A stretch of 8,777 nt of DNA from SZUA-370 sp034003955 (GCA_034003955.1 JAVEXO010000079.1:1-8777), one strand, 5' to 3'. Positions 1-5,935 are shown, numbered from the stretch's first letter. The notes: generated by a model not told the origin, from the letters alone. Numbers and translations: made by a program.

Positions 1-1
1 C

Positions 2-898
2 CTCATAATAGCGGCCTTAGGCGGGCTTTTTAGTGAGCGATCGGGTGTCGTCAACATAGCCTTAGAGGGAATCATGATGGTTGGCGCCTTCGCTGCCGCC
101 TCTGTCACCGTAGTACTCGAGCCCCTGACCCCCTTGGCTCCATGGCTGGGCCTCTTGACCGGAATAGCGGCAGGAATGCTCTTCTCCCTCCTTCATGCCT
201 TTGCCAGCATCAATCTCAAGGCAGATCAGGTCATATCGGGCACCGCCCTTAACATATTGGCCGGCGGGCTTACCGTATACCTCTGCCAGATACTCTTTAA
301 TCAACAGCGTACCCGTGCCTTTAGTTCTGGTATCCGCAAGATAACCGTGCCTCTCTTGGAGAAAATACCACTGTTAGGCCCCGCGATGTTCAGGGGTAAC
401 TATCCTACCTTTTATCTGGCCATGGCCCTCGTCGTCTTGACCTGGTTTGTGGTATGGAAGACACCATTCGGCTTACGCCTACGCTCGTGTGGAGAGCATC
501 CTCAGGCTGCCGCCTCCATGGGCATAAACGTGTATGCCATGCGCTATGCCGGAGTCATCATATCCGGAGCCTTAGCCGGCTTGGCGGGAGCAACGATGGT
601 GCTTACCCAGGATATCCAGTATACGGTCACTTCAATCCATGGTGCAGGATTCATAGCCCTCGCATCGCTTGTCTTTGGAAAATGGAGCCCCTGGGGCGTT
701 CTTGGTGCTGGCCTGTTCTTTGGCTTCGCCCAGATACTGTCATACTATGCCAAGGATATAACCTTCCTGTCGGCCTTGCCCCAGGAGATATTCTACATGC
801 TGCCGTACATTCTGACCATCGTGGCTCTCGTCATATTCGCTGGCAAATCCGTTGGCCCCAAGGCCGCCGGTGAGATTTACGATCAAGGAAAGCGTTAG
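2..898 (+). CDS. ABC transporter permease, nucleoside/simple-sugar (BMP-associated) type, 5' partial
   Basis: Inner-membrane permease subunit of an ABC importer of the kind that works with a BmpA-like lipoprotein and takes up nucleosides or simple sugars. The frame is open from base 2, before the first ATG at 74, and the upstream codons read IAALGGLFSERSGVVNIALE followed by GIMMVGAF, a signature of the second permease of this family. The gene is therefore cut by the window edge and does not start at 74. About 298 residues remain, with several hydrophobic segments. The conserved cytoplasmic loop that docks the ATPase is GEHPQAAASMGINVYAMRYA, followed by GALAGLAGA. The family motif GFIALASLVFGKWSPWGVLGA is close to the usual form, and the tail GPKAAGEIYDQGKR matches the typical C-terminus. 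ATPase and binding-protein genes would lie to the left. Family assignment is firm; the substrate is inferred. Confidence 0.93.
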   Translation, partial: LIIAALGGLFSERSGVVNIALEGIMMVGAFAAASVTVVLEPLTPLAPWLGLLTGIAAGMLFSLLHAFASINLKADQVISGTALNILAGGLTVYLCQILFNQQRTRAFSSGIRKITVPLLEKIPLLGPAMFRGNYPTFYLAMALVVLTWFVVWKTPFGLRLRSCGEHPQAAASMGINVYAMRYAGVIISGALAGLAGATMVLTQDIQYTVTSIHGAGFIALASLVFGKWSPWGVLGAGLFFGFAQILSYYAKDITFLSALPQEIFYMLPYILTIVALVIFAGKSVGPKAAGEIYDQGKR

Positions 899-961
899 GC
901 AATCGCCGGCACTGATCGCGCCGATGTCGGCCCCGGGTTCGATCGGACTCGCTACGGCGGT

Positions 962-2188
962 CTAGTGCTTTGTTACTGTCTTCTGGAAAAGTGTCTGGCC
1001 TGTCTCGTCCTGGAATTCGCATGCAAGGCCTTCGGGCAGCAATTCAAGGATGAGACGGCCAAAGACACCCTGCTTGAACCAGACTGAATGAGGCGACACA
1101 TAGCTAGGCTCTGGATCCGGGATGCCTCCTAGTACTCCTACGACGGCCCATGCGCTGCCGTCGGTCTCCAACCATTCCATGTAGTGGTTATGGCCCGAGA
1201 CCACGAGATCGACCTTGCCCTCTATGAGAGGAGCAACATCACGGATCATCTCCTCGTGATCGTACCAGGCCTTTCCCGTTCCCTCGTCTATATAACCAGA
1301 GGAATAAAAGAAGCAGTGCGATAGCACGACTATAAACTCGTCCGAGGGGATAGATTCTAGCTGCATACTAAGCCAGTCCTTCTCCTTTGTTCCAAAACCC
1401 TCCGGGCCCCACAGGAGGTCGAGGGCTATGAAGTGCACGGGCCCTGAGTCCATGCGCCATGAAGAGGCTGAAAGCCCGCCGGCTGGAATGCCACGTTTGC
1501 CTGAACCGGGTGCAAAGGCTGCCCTCCATCGCGAGCCGCCGCCTATAAGACCGTCATGGTTGCCCATAAGCATGAGGAAGGGCAGGCTCGGTGCGTCTAG
1601 ATTCAAGGCCGTTAACGCTTCCTTCCAGTCAGATGCATCCATTCCCATCTCTACGGTATCGCCCAGGTTGAAGAAGGCGTCGAGCCGTCCTTGCTCATAT
1701 TCAGTCTGAGAGCGCCGTAGGATGGCGCTTCTGGCAGTGGCGTTGGATACGTCCCGACCATAGTGGGCGTCAGATGAAAGAGCTACCCTGAAGCTTGCAC
1801 CACCATCTACCCCTGTTCGCAACTTAAAACCCTGGGCTGGATCTATAAGAACGGGCGGCTGTGTCGCCACCGCGGCGCCGTATGCGTTGCTGAACAGGTA
1901 GATAGCTATACCTAAGCCGACTACAAGGGATACAGCCGAAATGAAAATACTTATGCCGCTCGCTCGTGCCTGAGACTGGAGGCTTCTCATGCTGGTATGC
2001 CGCAAGACCATGCCGACGACTAGTGGCAGTATGCCAAGGGCGCAGAGTGCAAGGACGGGAGCACGGTAACCCCAGCGATACATCCCGAGCGTGCCTTCCT
2101 GAAAGAATGCCCACACCATAAACGCCGCCATGACGGCGAAGGCGGACCAAGCGACCATCATACCAATCCTACTGCCTTTGGAAACCAT
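962..2188 (-). CDS. membrane-anchored calcineurin-like metallophosphoesterase
   Basis: Predicted metal-dependent phosphoesterase of 408 residues; the substrate is unknown. Three hydrophobic segments near residues 8-28, 42-62 and 79-99 anchor it, and the catalytic domain follows from about residue 130. The metal-binding blocks of the family are present in order: D140-A-H142, N174-L-G-D177, GNHD 209-212, H291 (LSHCFF) and GHNH 332-335, so it should be active. The ATG at 2186-2188 is preceded by GGAGG (minus strand, 2195-2199) at a good distance, which fixes the start. It is convergent with the ABC permease (63-base gap), and no U-rich terminator is visible between them. Its own upstream region contains a strong SD, an 11-codon ORF and three inverted repeats, hinting at a regulated leader. 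Family assignment is firm; the topology of the domain (inside or outside the cell) cannot be decided from sequence alone. Confidence 0.9.
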   Translation of the reverse strand: MVSKGSRIGMMVAWSAFAVMAAFMVWAFFQEGTLGMYRWGYRAPVLALCALGILPLVVGMVLRHTSMRSLQSQARASGISIFISAVSLVVGLGIAIYLFSNAYGAAVATQPPVLIDPAQGFKLRTGVDGGASFRVALSSDAHYGRDVSNATARSAILRRSQTEYEQGRLDAFFNLGDTVEMGMDASDWKEALTALNLDAPSLPFLMLMGNHDGLIGGGSRWRAAFAPGSGKRGIPAGGLSASSWRMDSGPVHFIALDLLWGPEGFGTKEKDWLSMQLESIPSDEFIVVLSHCFFYSSGYIDEGTGKAWYDHEEMIRDVAPLIEGKVDLVVSGHNHYMEWLETDGSAWAVVGVLGGIPDPEPSYVSPHSVWFKQGVFGRLILELLPEGLACEFQDETGQTLFQKTVTKH

Positions 2189-2223
2189 GACTATCCTCCA
2201 TCGATCAGCGTACGATGAGGAGC

Positions 2224-2236
2224 CTTGACGGTCAAG
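2224..2236. promoter_or_regulatory. 13-base palindrome upstream of phosphoesterase gene
   Basis: CTTGAC-G-GTCAAG is a perfect inverted repeat of 6-base arms around one base, 35 bases before the phosphoesterase start. The shape fits a DNA operator better than an RNA hairpin because there is no loop. No known regulator motif is recognised. Confidence 0.3.
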
Positions 2237-2268
2237 CCAAATGCACGGGTGATTGTGAGCCAGATGAA

Positions 2269-2299
2269 GCGGCCGCCTCCTTCATAAGGGAGCGGCCGC
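2269..2299. repeat. GC-rich inverted repeat (hairpin) in phosphoesterase leader
   Basis: Arms 2269-2282 and 2286-2299 pair over 14 positions with one mismatch and one G-U, around the loop CAT; both arms contain GCGGCCGC. It is very stable in RNA. No T-run follows on either strand, so it is not a standard intrinsic terminator. It lies between the 11-codon leader ORF and the phosphoesterase start, where it could act as an attenuator, pause site or mRNA-stability element. Confidence 0.5.
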
Positions 2300-2307
2300 A
2301 GGGTCCT

Positions 2308-2343
2308 TTAGAGGGCGTTAGCCCTCATAGCAAAGATATACAT
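2308..2343 (-). CDS. candidate leader peptide, 11 aa (MYIFAMRANAL)
   Basis: The ATG at 2341-2343 (minus strand) is preceded by AAAGGAGG with a 6-base spacer, the strongest Shine-Dalgarno in the region, and the frame stops after 11 codons. The last codons lie inside a perfect hairpin (2311-2316 with 2321-2326, loop 2317-2320), and a GC-rich hairpin follows at 2269-2299. A strong SD in front of a tiny ORF overlapping RNA structure is the layout of a translated leader. No residue is strongly repeated, so an amino-acid-sensing attenuator is not indicated; a drug- or stall-sensing leader or chance remain possible. Peptide production is unproven. Confidence 0.4.
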   Translation of the reverse strand: MYIFAMRANAL

Positions 2344-2443
2344 CGTTTTCCTCCTTTCCCCGACGCTGTTGCGCCAGGCCTGTGGTAATACCGGTATCAG
2401 CATGATGCAATGCTTCAAGCCACAATAAAAGTGATAGAACGGT

Positions 2444-2472
2444 ATTATTGGTTCTTTCTCCTCAAGACCCAA
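2444..2472 (-). promoter_or_regulatory. candidate sigma-70-type promoter for leader/phosphoesterase
   Basis: On the minus strand TTGGGT (2467-2472) and AATAAT (2444-2449) are separated by 17 bases, a good match to -35/-10 spacing. Transcription would start near 2437, giving about 94 bases before the leader ORF and about 250 before the phosphoesterase. Two overlapping inverted repeats lie across it (TATTGG/CCAATA at 2446-2451 and 2469-2474; TGGTTCT/AGAACCA at 2449-2455 and 2474-2480), possible operators. Confidence 0.4.
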
Positions 2473-2530
2473 TAGAACCATGGTACAAATTGATTATATT
2501 GATTCGCGCCGTTTACAAGCCAGGAGGCTT

Positions 2531-2575
2531 ATGACATACTCAGCGCAATCTTTGCTGTACACAGGAGGTGCATGA
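2531..2575 (+). CDS. mini-ORF 1 in leader of the CD3324-family gene (14 aa)
   Basis: ATG at 2531 follows CAGGAGG directly (3-base spacer, rather short), and the frame reads MTYSAQSLLYTGGA. Its TGA (2573-2575) overlaps the ATG at 2572 of the next mini-ORF in an ATGA arrangement typical of translational coupling. The phrase CAGGAGG-NNN-ATGA occurs at both mini-ORF starts. It could be a leader peptide; the short spacer and lack of homology keep confidence low. Confidence 0.3.
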   Translation: MTYSAQSLLYTGGA

Positions 2576-2631
2576 TGATGTTCTATAGCGATCCAACTAG
2601 ACTCCCGACCCTCGGCGCCGCCAAGGCGTAG
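2572..2631 (+). CDS. mini-ORF 2 in leader of the CD3324-family gene (up to 19 aa)
   Basis: Three in-frame ATGs (2572, 2575, 2578) follow CAGGAGG at 3, 6 and 9 bases, so at least one is ideally placed. The longest reading is MMMFYSDPTRLPTLGAAKA. Its stop codon (2629-2631) lies at the edge of an RNA segment (about 2631-2641) that can pair with 2659-2670. That second segment can instead pair with the ribosome binding site of the downstream gene. The position of the stop relative to the alternative stems is what suggests a control function. I do not recognise the peptide. Confidence 0.4.
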   Translation: MMMFYSDPTRLPTLGAAKA

Positions 2632-2710
2632 CGAAGAGAACAAGCTAAAAAACAGCTCGTTCCTCCTCGCGGTCAATGGCGGATGTAGTGTGCATCCCTT
2701 CGAGGAACGA
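2631..2710 (+). promoter_or_regulatory. candidate translation-attenuation leader with mutually exclusive stems
   Basis: TCGTTCCTC (2657-2665) is the exact complement of GAGGAACGA (2702-2710), which contains the Shine-Dalgarno GAGGA of the gene starting at 2713. This 9-bp stem with a 36-base loop would hide the ribosome site. The same strand region, GTTCCTCCTCGC (2659-2670), can also pair imperfectly (one mismatch, one bulge) with GCGAAGAGAAC (2631-2641), just after mini-ORF 2. Pairing of the first kind closes translation and of the second kind opens it. The pairing is read from the sequence; the switching is inferred. Confidence 0.45.
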
Positions 2711-2712
2711 AC

Positions 2713-2988
2713 ATGGCATATTTAAATGCAGACGGCGTGTTGCCGCCGGAATTGCTCAGTGAAATTCAGAAGTACGTGCAAGGAGCCTTGGTGTACGTGC
2801 CCAGACAGAGCCAGGAACGGCTCGGCTGGGGACACAAGAATGGCACCAGAGACGAGCTTGATAGACGGAATACCGCCATCCGGGAGGCCAAGGCCTGTGG
2901 ACGGACAATAGACCAATTGGCAGACGAGTATTGCCTGTCATCAGACGGTATCAGGAAGATACTCTATTGCAATCGGCGCGCTTCGTAA
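2713..2988 (+). CDS. CD3324-family helix-turn-helix protein
   Basis: Small 91-residue protein. I recognise the CD3324-like pattern: an N-terminal block with LPPELLSEIQKYVQGALVYVP (residues 10-30), a polar segment with W39-G and RDELDRRN (46-53), and a C-terminal helix-turn-helix around residues 60-87 (RTIDQLADEYCLSSDGIRKIL) resembling Mor-like and resolvase-type DNA-binding helices. The cellular role of the family is not established; DNA binding is inferred from the HTH. The start at 2713 is supported by GAGGA at 2702-2706 and by the family's usual N-terminus. The ribosome site can be sequestered by upstream RNA, and two mini-ORFs precede it, so expression may be controlled at translation. 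It ends at a strong terminator and appears monocistronic. Confidence 0.85.
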   Translation: MAYLNADGVLPPELLSEIQKYVQGALVYVPRQSQERLGWGHKNGTRDELDRRNTAIREAKACGRTIDQLADEYCLSSDGIRKILYCNRRAS

Positions 2989-2992
2989 CAGG

Positions 2993-3033
2993 GCATGGGA
3001 TCACTGTCTTAGCGATCCCATGCATTATTTTAT
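2993..3033 (+). terminator. intrinsic terminator after the CD3324-family gene
   Basis: A perfect 10-bp stem, GCATGGGATC (2993-3002) with GATCCCATGC (3014-3023), has an 11-base loop and is followed by ATTATTTTAT. It starts 4 bases after the stop codon, as expected for rho-independent termination. Confidence 0.85.
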
Positions 3034-3077
3034 ACACAGCGACAAGGTTGTTATTCCCCACCTGGATATTTTAATCA

Positions 3078-3106
3078 TTGAAACTAATTGAATAATACGT
3101 TATACT
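3078..3106 (+). promoter_or_regulatory. sigma-70-type promoter giving a near-leaderless mRNA
   Basis: TTGAAA (3078-3083), a 17-base spacer and TATACT (3101-3106) form a near-consensus promoter. The ATG of the next gene is at 3116, only 9 bases after the -10 box, so transcription would begin about 0-3 bases before the start codon. No Shine-Dalgarno exists between them. Confidence 0.75.
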
Positions 3107-3115
3107 ATACGATCT

Positions 3116-3604
3116 ATGGTAGACACGGAGGCACTACAGGCCTATTCCTTGTTTGGCGGACTTACCGTTGAACAGATTGGTCTCATACGCCCCCTCATGG
3201 GAACCGCACGGTTCAATGCCGGAGAAGTCATCATCAAGGAAGATTCCCCCAACGACTCCATTTATTTTATAATGGAAGGCCATGTCTTAGTGAGTCGTCG
3301 AGGCCTGTTGCTGACAGAGTTGCCAGAAGGACAGACCTTTGGTGAAATGGAATTGCTCGATGTTATGCCGTCTGCCGCTACCGTCTCGGCTGCCAGCAAT
3401 GTCAGTGTCGTCATCATTTCCAATAGATGTATCAGATCGGTGTACCAGCGGGATCCAAAGGTGTTCGGCATCATCATGATGAATCTTGCCAGGGATCTTT
3501 CCCGCCGATTGCGACACATGGATGAGATAGCCTGCGATGGCGGCCTGGTTCCCAGTGCTATGCTGCATGCTCCTGATGAAGGCCCATCTGTTTCTTTAGA
3601 TTGA
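3116..3604 (+). CDS. stand-alone cyclic-nucleotide-binding-fold protein
   Basis: A 162-residue protein consisting of one CRP-type cNMP-binding fold with no DNA-binding domain behind it. Visible are SLFGGLTVEQIGLI (11-24), the beta-roll with AGEVIIKEDSPNDSIYFIMEGHV (35-57), the phosphate-binding cassette FGEMELLDVMPSAATV (75-90) and a C-terminal helix. Glu77 of the cassette is kept, but the position of the usual phosphate-binding Arg (R-S/A-A-x-V) is Ser86, so normal cAMP/cGMP binding is doubtful. It may bind another ligand or act by protein contact. The start at 3116 fits the domain's usual N-terminus, and no alternative start with an SD exists. Residues after about 140 are unstructured. It lies alone between a terminator and a long intergenic region. 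Confidence 0.85.
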   Translation: MVDTEALQAYSLFGGLTVEQIGLIRPLMGTARFNAGEVIIKEDSPNDSIYFIMEGHVLVSRRGLLLTELPEGQTFGEMELLDVMPSAATVSAASNVSVVIISNRCIRSVYQRDPKVFGIIMMNLARDLSRRLRHMDEIACDGGLVPSAMLHAPDEGPSVSLD

Positions 3605-3689
3605 ACCCCCTATGTATGATGAAAACAAGAGCCCAGAGGCCAGAGCACGGCCGTCTGCAGACTATTTGCGACTAATCTTCTATTGAGTA

Positions 3690-3717
3690 TTGCATCGATG
3701 TCCCCATTAACTATAGT
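3690..3717 (+). promoter_or_regulatory. candidate promoter of the HD gene leader
   Basis: TTGCAT (3690-3695), 16 bases, TATAGT (3712-3717). The same TATAGT is used as the -10 box of the MFS gene. Start would be near 3724, giving a leader of about 220 bases that includes the structured element at 3792-3878. A weaker alternative is TTGCAT-17-TAATTT, overlapping about 3740-3770. Confidence 0.4.
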
Positions 3718-3791
3718 ATAAACCGTGCTTTACGAAGCTTGCATTGATACTGGAAGCGGCATAATTTCAAACTAATCCGTTATAAAACAAA

Positions 3792-3878
3792 GAATTCTCT
3801 TGTTACAGGTACGCCTGTAGCGATTTTGTCACTACTCTACATGGATACTGGTTTTCGTAAGAGTAGACTAGAGAATTC
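3792..3878 (+). ncRNA. possible three-way-junction leader RNA upstream of the HD gene
   Basis: Outer stem GAATTCTCT (3792-3800) with AGAGAATTC (3870-3878), a perfect 9 bp. Inside it are two hairpins: TACAGG (3804-3809) with CCTGTA (3814-3819) around the tetraloop TACG, and CTACTCTAC (3832-3840) with GTAAGAGTAG (3857-3866), with one bulged A. Nested pairing of this kind over 87 bases looks like an RNA fold, either a cis-regulatory leader or a small RNA. It does not match any riboswitch class I remember (purine, TPP, c-di-GMP, preQ1). No terminator run follows; the HD gene starts 65 bases later. Confidence 0.4.
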
Positions 3879-3943
3879 AGCCGCTAGTATGCCATATACA
3901 TTCTAACTGGCGTACATGACGCTTAGATAAAGGACTGAATAGC

Positions 3944-4453
3944 GTGACTCATACAGACTGTCTTGAAAACCTTGACCCTGAATACGCCACCATCGTAGCC
4001 CCCCTTCTTGCGCATGCAGATGTGCTGAGCATGAACGGCTATAGGCATCACGACCGTACTGCGCTGACACACTCACTCGGTGTATCCAAGAGGGCCTATT
4101 CAATAGCCAAACGCCTGCGGCTCGATGCCACTTCGGTGGCGCGTGGCGCACTTTTGCATGATTTCTTCCTCTACGATTGGCGGGACGGCAACAACCCCAA
4201 GCATCCCAGTAATCATGCAAGGGTTGCCTTGGCAAATGCCACGAAACGATTCAGACTCAATAGAATAGAAGAGGACATAATCGTGGCTCATATGTGGCCA
4301 GTTTGCAGACCGTTCTACTCCTGTGCCGAGTCTGCCTTGGTCAGCATCGTTGACAAGGTCGTATCGACCAGGGAAGTCCTGTTGCTCTTACGCCGCTCCC
4401 TCTCTAGGGCCATGTATCAACTGACGAGCAGGGTATTGACGACGGTTTCATAA
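3944..4453 (+). CDS. HD-domain metal-dependent phosphohydrolase
   Basis: A 169-residue protein starting with GTG at 3944; AAAGGA at 3929-3934 is a suitable ribosome site, and no ATG fits better. The HD superfamily residues are in order: H43 (LTHSLGV), H72-D73 (ALLHDFFLYDW), H87 and H91 (KHPSNH), H116 (VAHMWP) and D137 (SIVDKVV). This close set of His and Asp is that of small bacterial HD proteins that hydrolyse phosphate mono- or diesters or nucleotides; the substrate is unknown. The C-terminus (STREVLLLLRRSLSRAMYQL) is basic and helical. It is preceded by a long, possibly structured leader and is convergent with the MFS gene (8-base gap). Confidence 0.87.
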   Translation: MTHTDCLENLDPEYATIVAPLLAHADVLSMNGYRHHDRTALTHSLGVSKRAYSIAKRLRLDATSVARGALLHDFFLYDWRDGNNPKHPSNHARVALANATKRFRLNRIEEDIIVAHMWPVCRPFYSCAESALVSIVDKVVSTREVLLLLRRSLSRAMYQLTSRVLTTVS

Positions 4454-4461
4454 ACTTGAAC

Positions 4462-5712
4462 CTAGCGTTTTTCAAGCCGACCCAAGACCCAAATACCTAC
4501 CGCCGCCACAGCAGCAGATCCGGCTACGACTATCCATAATACCGAGAACCCTCCAGCACCGATGATACGGCCGCCTATGGGTGTAGACAAGGCGAATCCA
4601 ACGCCAGAAATCAGTGGAAGCACCGAGTTGAAGCGGCCTCTATGCGACATGGGGGTATGGTTGGAGACGTACACACTCTCGTTTGTCGCCTGCACTATCT
4701 CACCCAGGCTCCATACAAATGTTGAGGCGAAGAACAACCAGGGACTCTTGGCCAGTGCCAGGAAACCGAAGCCTACGGCGAACAGCATGCCCGATGCCGC
4801 GACATTCGATATCGGTTTATATCGCTTTGTAATGGCGACTATAGGTGTTGTGAACATGATGACGCATAGCGCGTTCAGAGTCATCAAGAATCCATAGATC
4901 CTGGCTCCCGAGTCTCCGAACAGACTCGTCGCCTGAAGTGGCATGGCAAAACGGTGCTGAGCATACGAGAAGCCATACAGGCTCGTCAGGACGGCGAATA
5001 CCAGGAGGTATGGTCTCGAACGCAAAGCAGACCAGAGCCCTCCTATATGCGCCTTTTCAGATGAATCCGACTCAAGGCTTGCCTGTACGGCTTCCTCACT
5101 GGGCTTTGATTCGGGGAGATGCAGACCAATGAGGATGAGCGTAAACCCCACGGCTAGAGCATTCCCCCAGAACAGCCAGGCAGGGGCGGCTGCGAAGAGG
5201 AATCCGGCTATTATCTGGCCTATACCAAATCCAAGATTGTGTCCCAGGTACAACAGGCTAAAGGCTGATTGCCTGTTTTCTAGTGTTGTAACATCGGTAC
5301 TCATGGCCGTTCTAGCAGGATCGGTGACCCCATCGAAGAACACCGAGGCAATTATAAAACCGGCAATCAGGTATGGCTCACGTAGGAATCCGCAAGGAAT
5401 GAACATGGCACCACACAAAAACTGAGAGATGACCATCACTCGTTTCCTGCCAAAGCGGTCAGCCAGCCTGCCCCCGATAAGTGTACCTGGAATATAGGCT
5501 ATGGTCGTCAAGAATACGATATCACCTGTCTCCTTTGCAGACAGCCCATATCTTCTTGATAGTATCAAGGCCATGAAGGGGAATACAAATATTCCCATAC
5601 CGTTGACGACAGTCGCTATAAACAGGGTGTACACACTTCGGGGGAGGCCGCGGTACGGGTCAATGAGAGAGCCTAGGAGATTCGCGGGTTTTAAACGGTT
5701 TCCTTTGTTCAT
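4462..5712 (-). CDS. MFS transporter, drug-efflux-like
   Basis: A 416-residue major facilitator superfamily protein with two sets of about six hydrophobic helices and a polar central loop (residues 200-228). Motif A is complete in the loop between helices 2 and 3: GGRLADRFGRKR (80-91). A DGVTDPARTAMSTD segment (127-140) and a GLGHN-like LGHNLGFGIG (156-165) resemble proton-driven multidrug exporters of the MdtH/YfmO type. The substrate is not predictable. The start ATG (5710-5712) lies 8 bases behind a TATAGT -10 box with no Shine-Dalgarno, so it is probably translated from a near-leaderless mRNA. No partner gene such as a TetR/MarR regulator is adjacent. Length and motifs are normal; no frame damage seen. 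Confidence 0.92.
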   Translation of the reverse strand: MNKGNRLKPANLLGSLIDPYRGLPRSVYTLFIATVVNGMGIFVFPFMALILSRRYGLSAKETGDIVFLTTIAYIPGTLIGGRLADRFGRKRVMVISQFLCGAMFIPCGFLREPYLIAGFIIASVFFDGVTDPARTAMSTDVTTLENRQSAFSLLYLGHNLGFGIGQIIAGFLFAAAPAWLFWGNALAVGFTLILIGLHLPESKPSEEAVQASLESDSSEKAHIGGLWSALRSRPYLLVFAVLTSLYGFSYAQHRFAMPLQATSLFGDSGARIYGFLMTLNALCVIMFTTPIVAITKRYKPISNVAASGMLFAVGFGFLALAKSPWLFFASTFVWSLGEIVQATNESVYVSNHTPMSHRGRFNSVLPLISGVGFALSTPIGGRIIGAGGFSVLWIVVAGSAAVAAVGIWVLGRLEKR

Positions 5713-5720
5713 TGCACGAT

Positions 5721-5748
5721 ACTATAGTGATAGATGGCAGCAGTTAAA
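5721..5748 (-). promoter_or_regulatory. promoter of MFS gene, near-leaderless
   Basis: On the minus strand TTTAAC (5743-5748), 16 bases, TATAGT (5721-5726). The ATG begins 8 bases after the -10 box, so the mRNA should start within about three bases of the start codon. The -35 is weak; the -10 is good. Confidence 0.55.
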
Positions 5749-5801
5749 GGGATAGAGCGAGTATAATCGGGCTTGCCCCTTCGATACCTGCGAGCGGCAT
5801 G

Positions 5802-5810
5802 TGCTATACT
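5802..5810 (+). promoter_or_regulatory. extended -10 promoter for the GNAT gene
   Basis: TGC-TATACT is an extended -10 element. It is framed by the inverted repeat TGTGC (5800-5804) / GCACA (5813-5817), a possible operator. Start would be near 5817, leaving a leader of about 120 bases. A second consensus-like TATAAT is at 5762-5767, without a clear -35. Confidence 0.45.
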
Positions 5811-5851
5811 CGGCACAGGCTGGTTCTATGTGATATGAGAACTTGGTGCCT

Positions 5852-5920
5852 ATGATTAAAAGGAACACCGTTCCTGGCAACTTTAACTCCCTGGCATTAC
5901 TTGCAGGACCGTCTACATGA
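5852..5920 (+). CDS. possible upstream mini-ORF before the GNAT gene (22 aa)
   Basis: ATG at 5852 starting MIKRNTVPGNF, stop at 5918-5920, sixteen bases before the GNAT ATG. The hairpin AGGAAC-ACC-GTTCCT (5861-5875) lies inside it. There is no good Shine-Dalgarno ahead, so it may be chance; it is listed because two other genes in the window also have small ORFs and hairpins in their leaders. Confidence 0.2.
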   Translation: MIKRNTVPGNFNSLALLAGPST

Positions 5921-5935
5921 GACGAGGAGTAAACG

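Noticed and set aside
930..955. GGGTTCGATC resembling a tRNA T-arm
   Set aside because: The flanking bases do not form the 5-bp T-stem, and no acceptor or anticodon arm can be built.
899..961. GC-rich inverted repeats (GCCGA-TG-TCGGC) between the ABC and phosphoesterase genes as a terminator
   Set aside because: No T-run on either strand and a two-base loop.
4455..4476. CTTGAA/TTCAAG inverted repeat between the HD and MFS genes as a two-way terminator
   Set aside because: Only 6 A/T-rich pairs with a 10-base loop; too weak to claim.
4938..5425. Plus-strand open frames inside the MFS gene and similar frames inside other genes
   Set aside because: They are antisense or out-of-frame shadows of well-supported genes, with no ribosome sites or family motifs.
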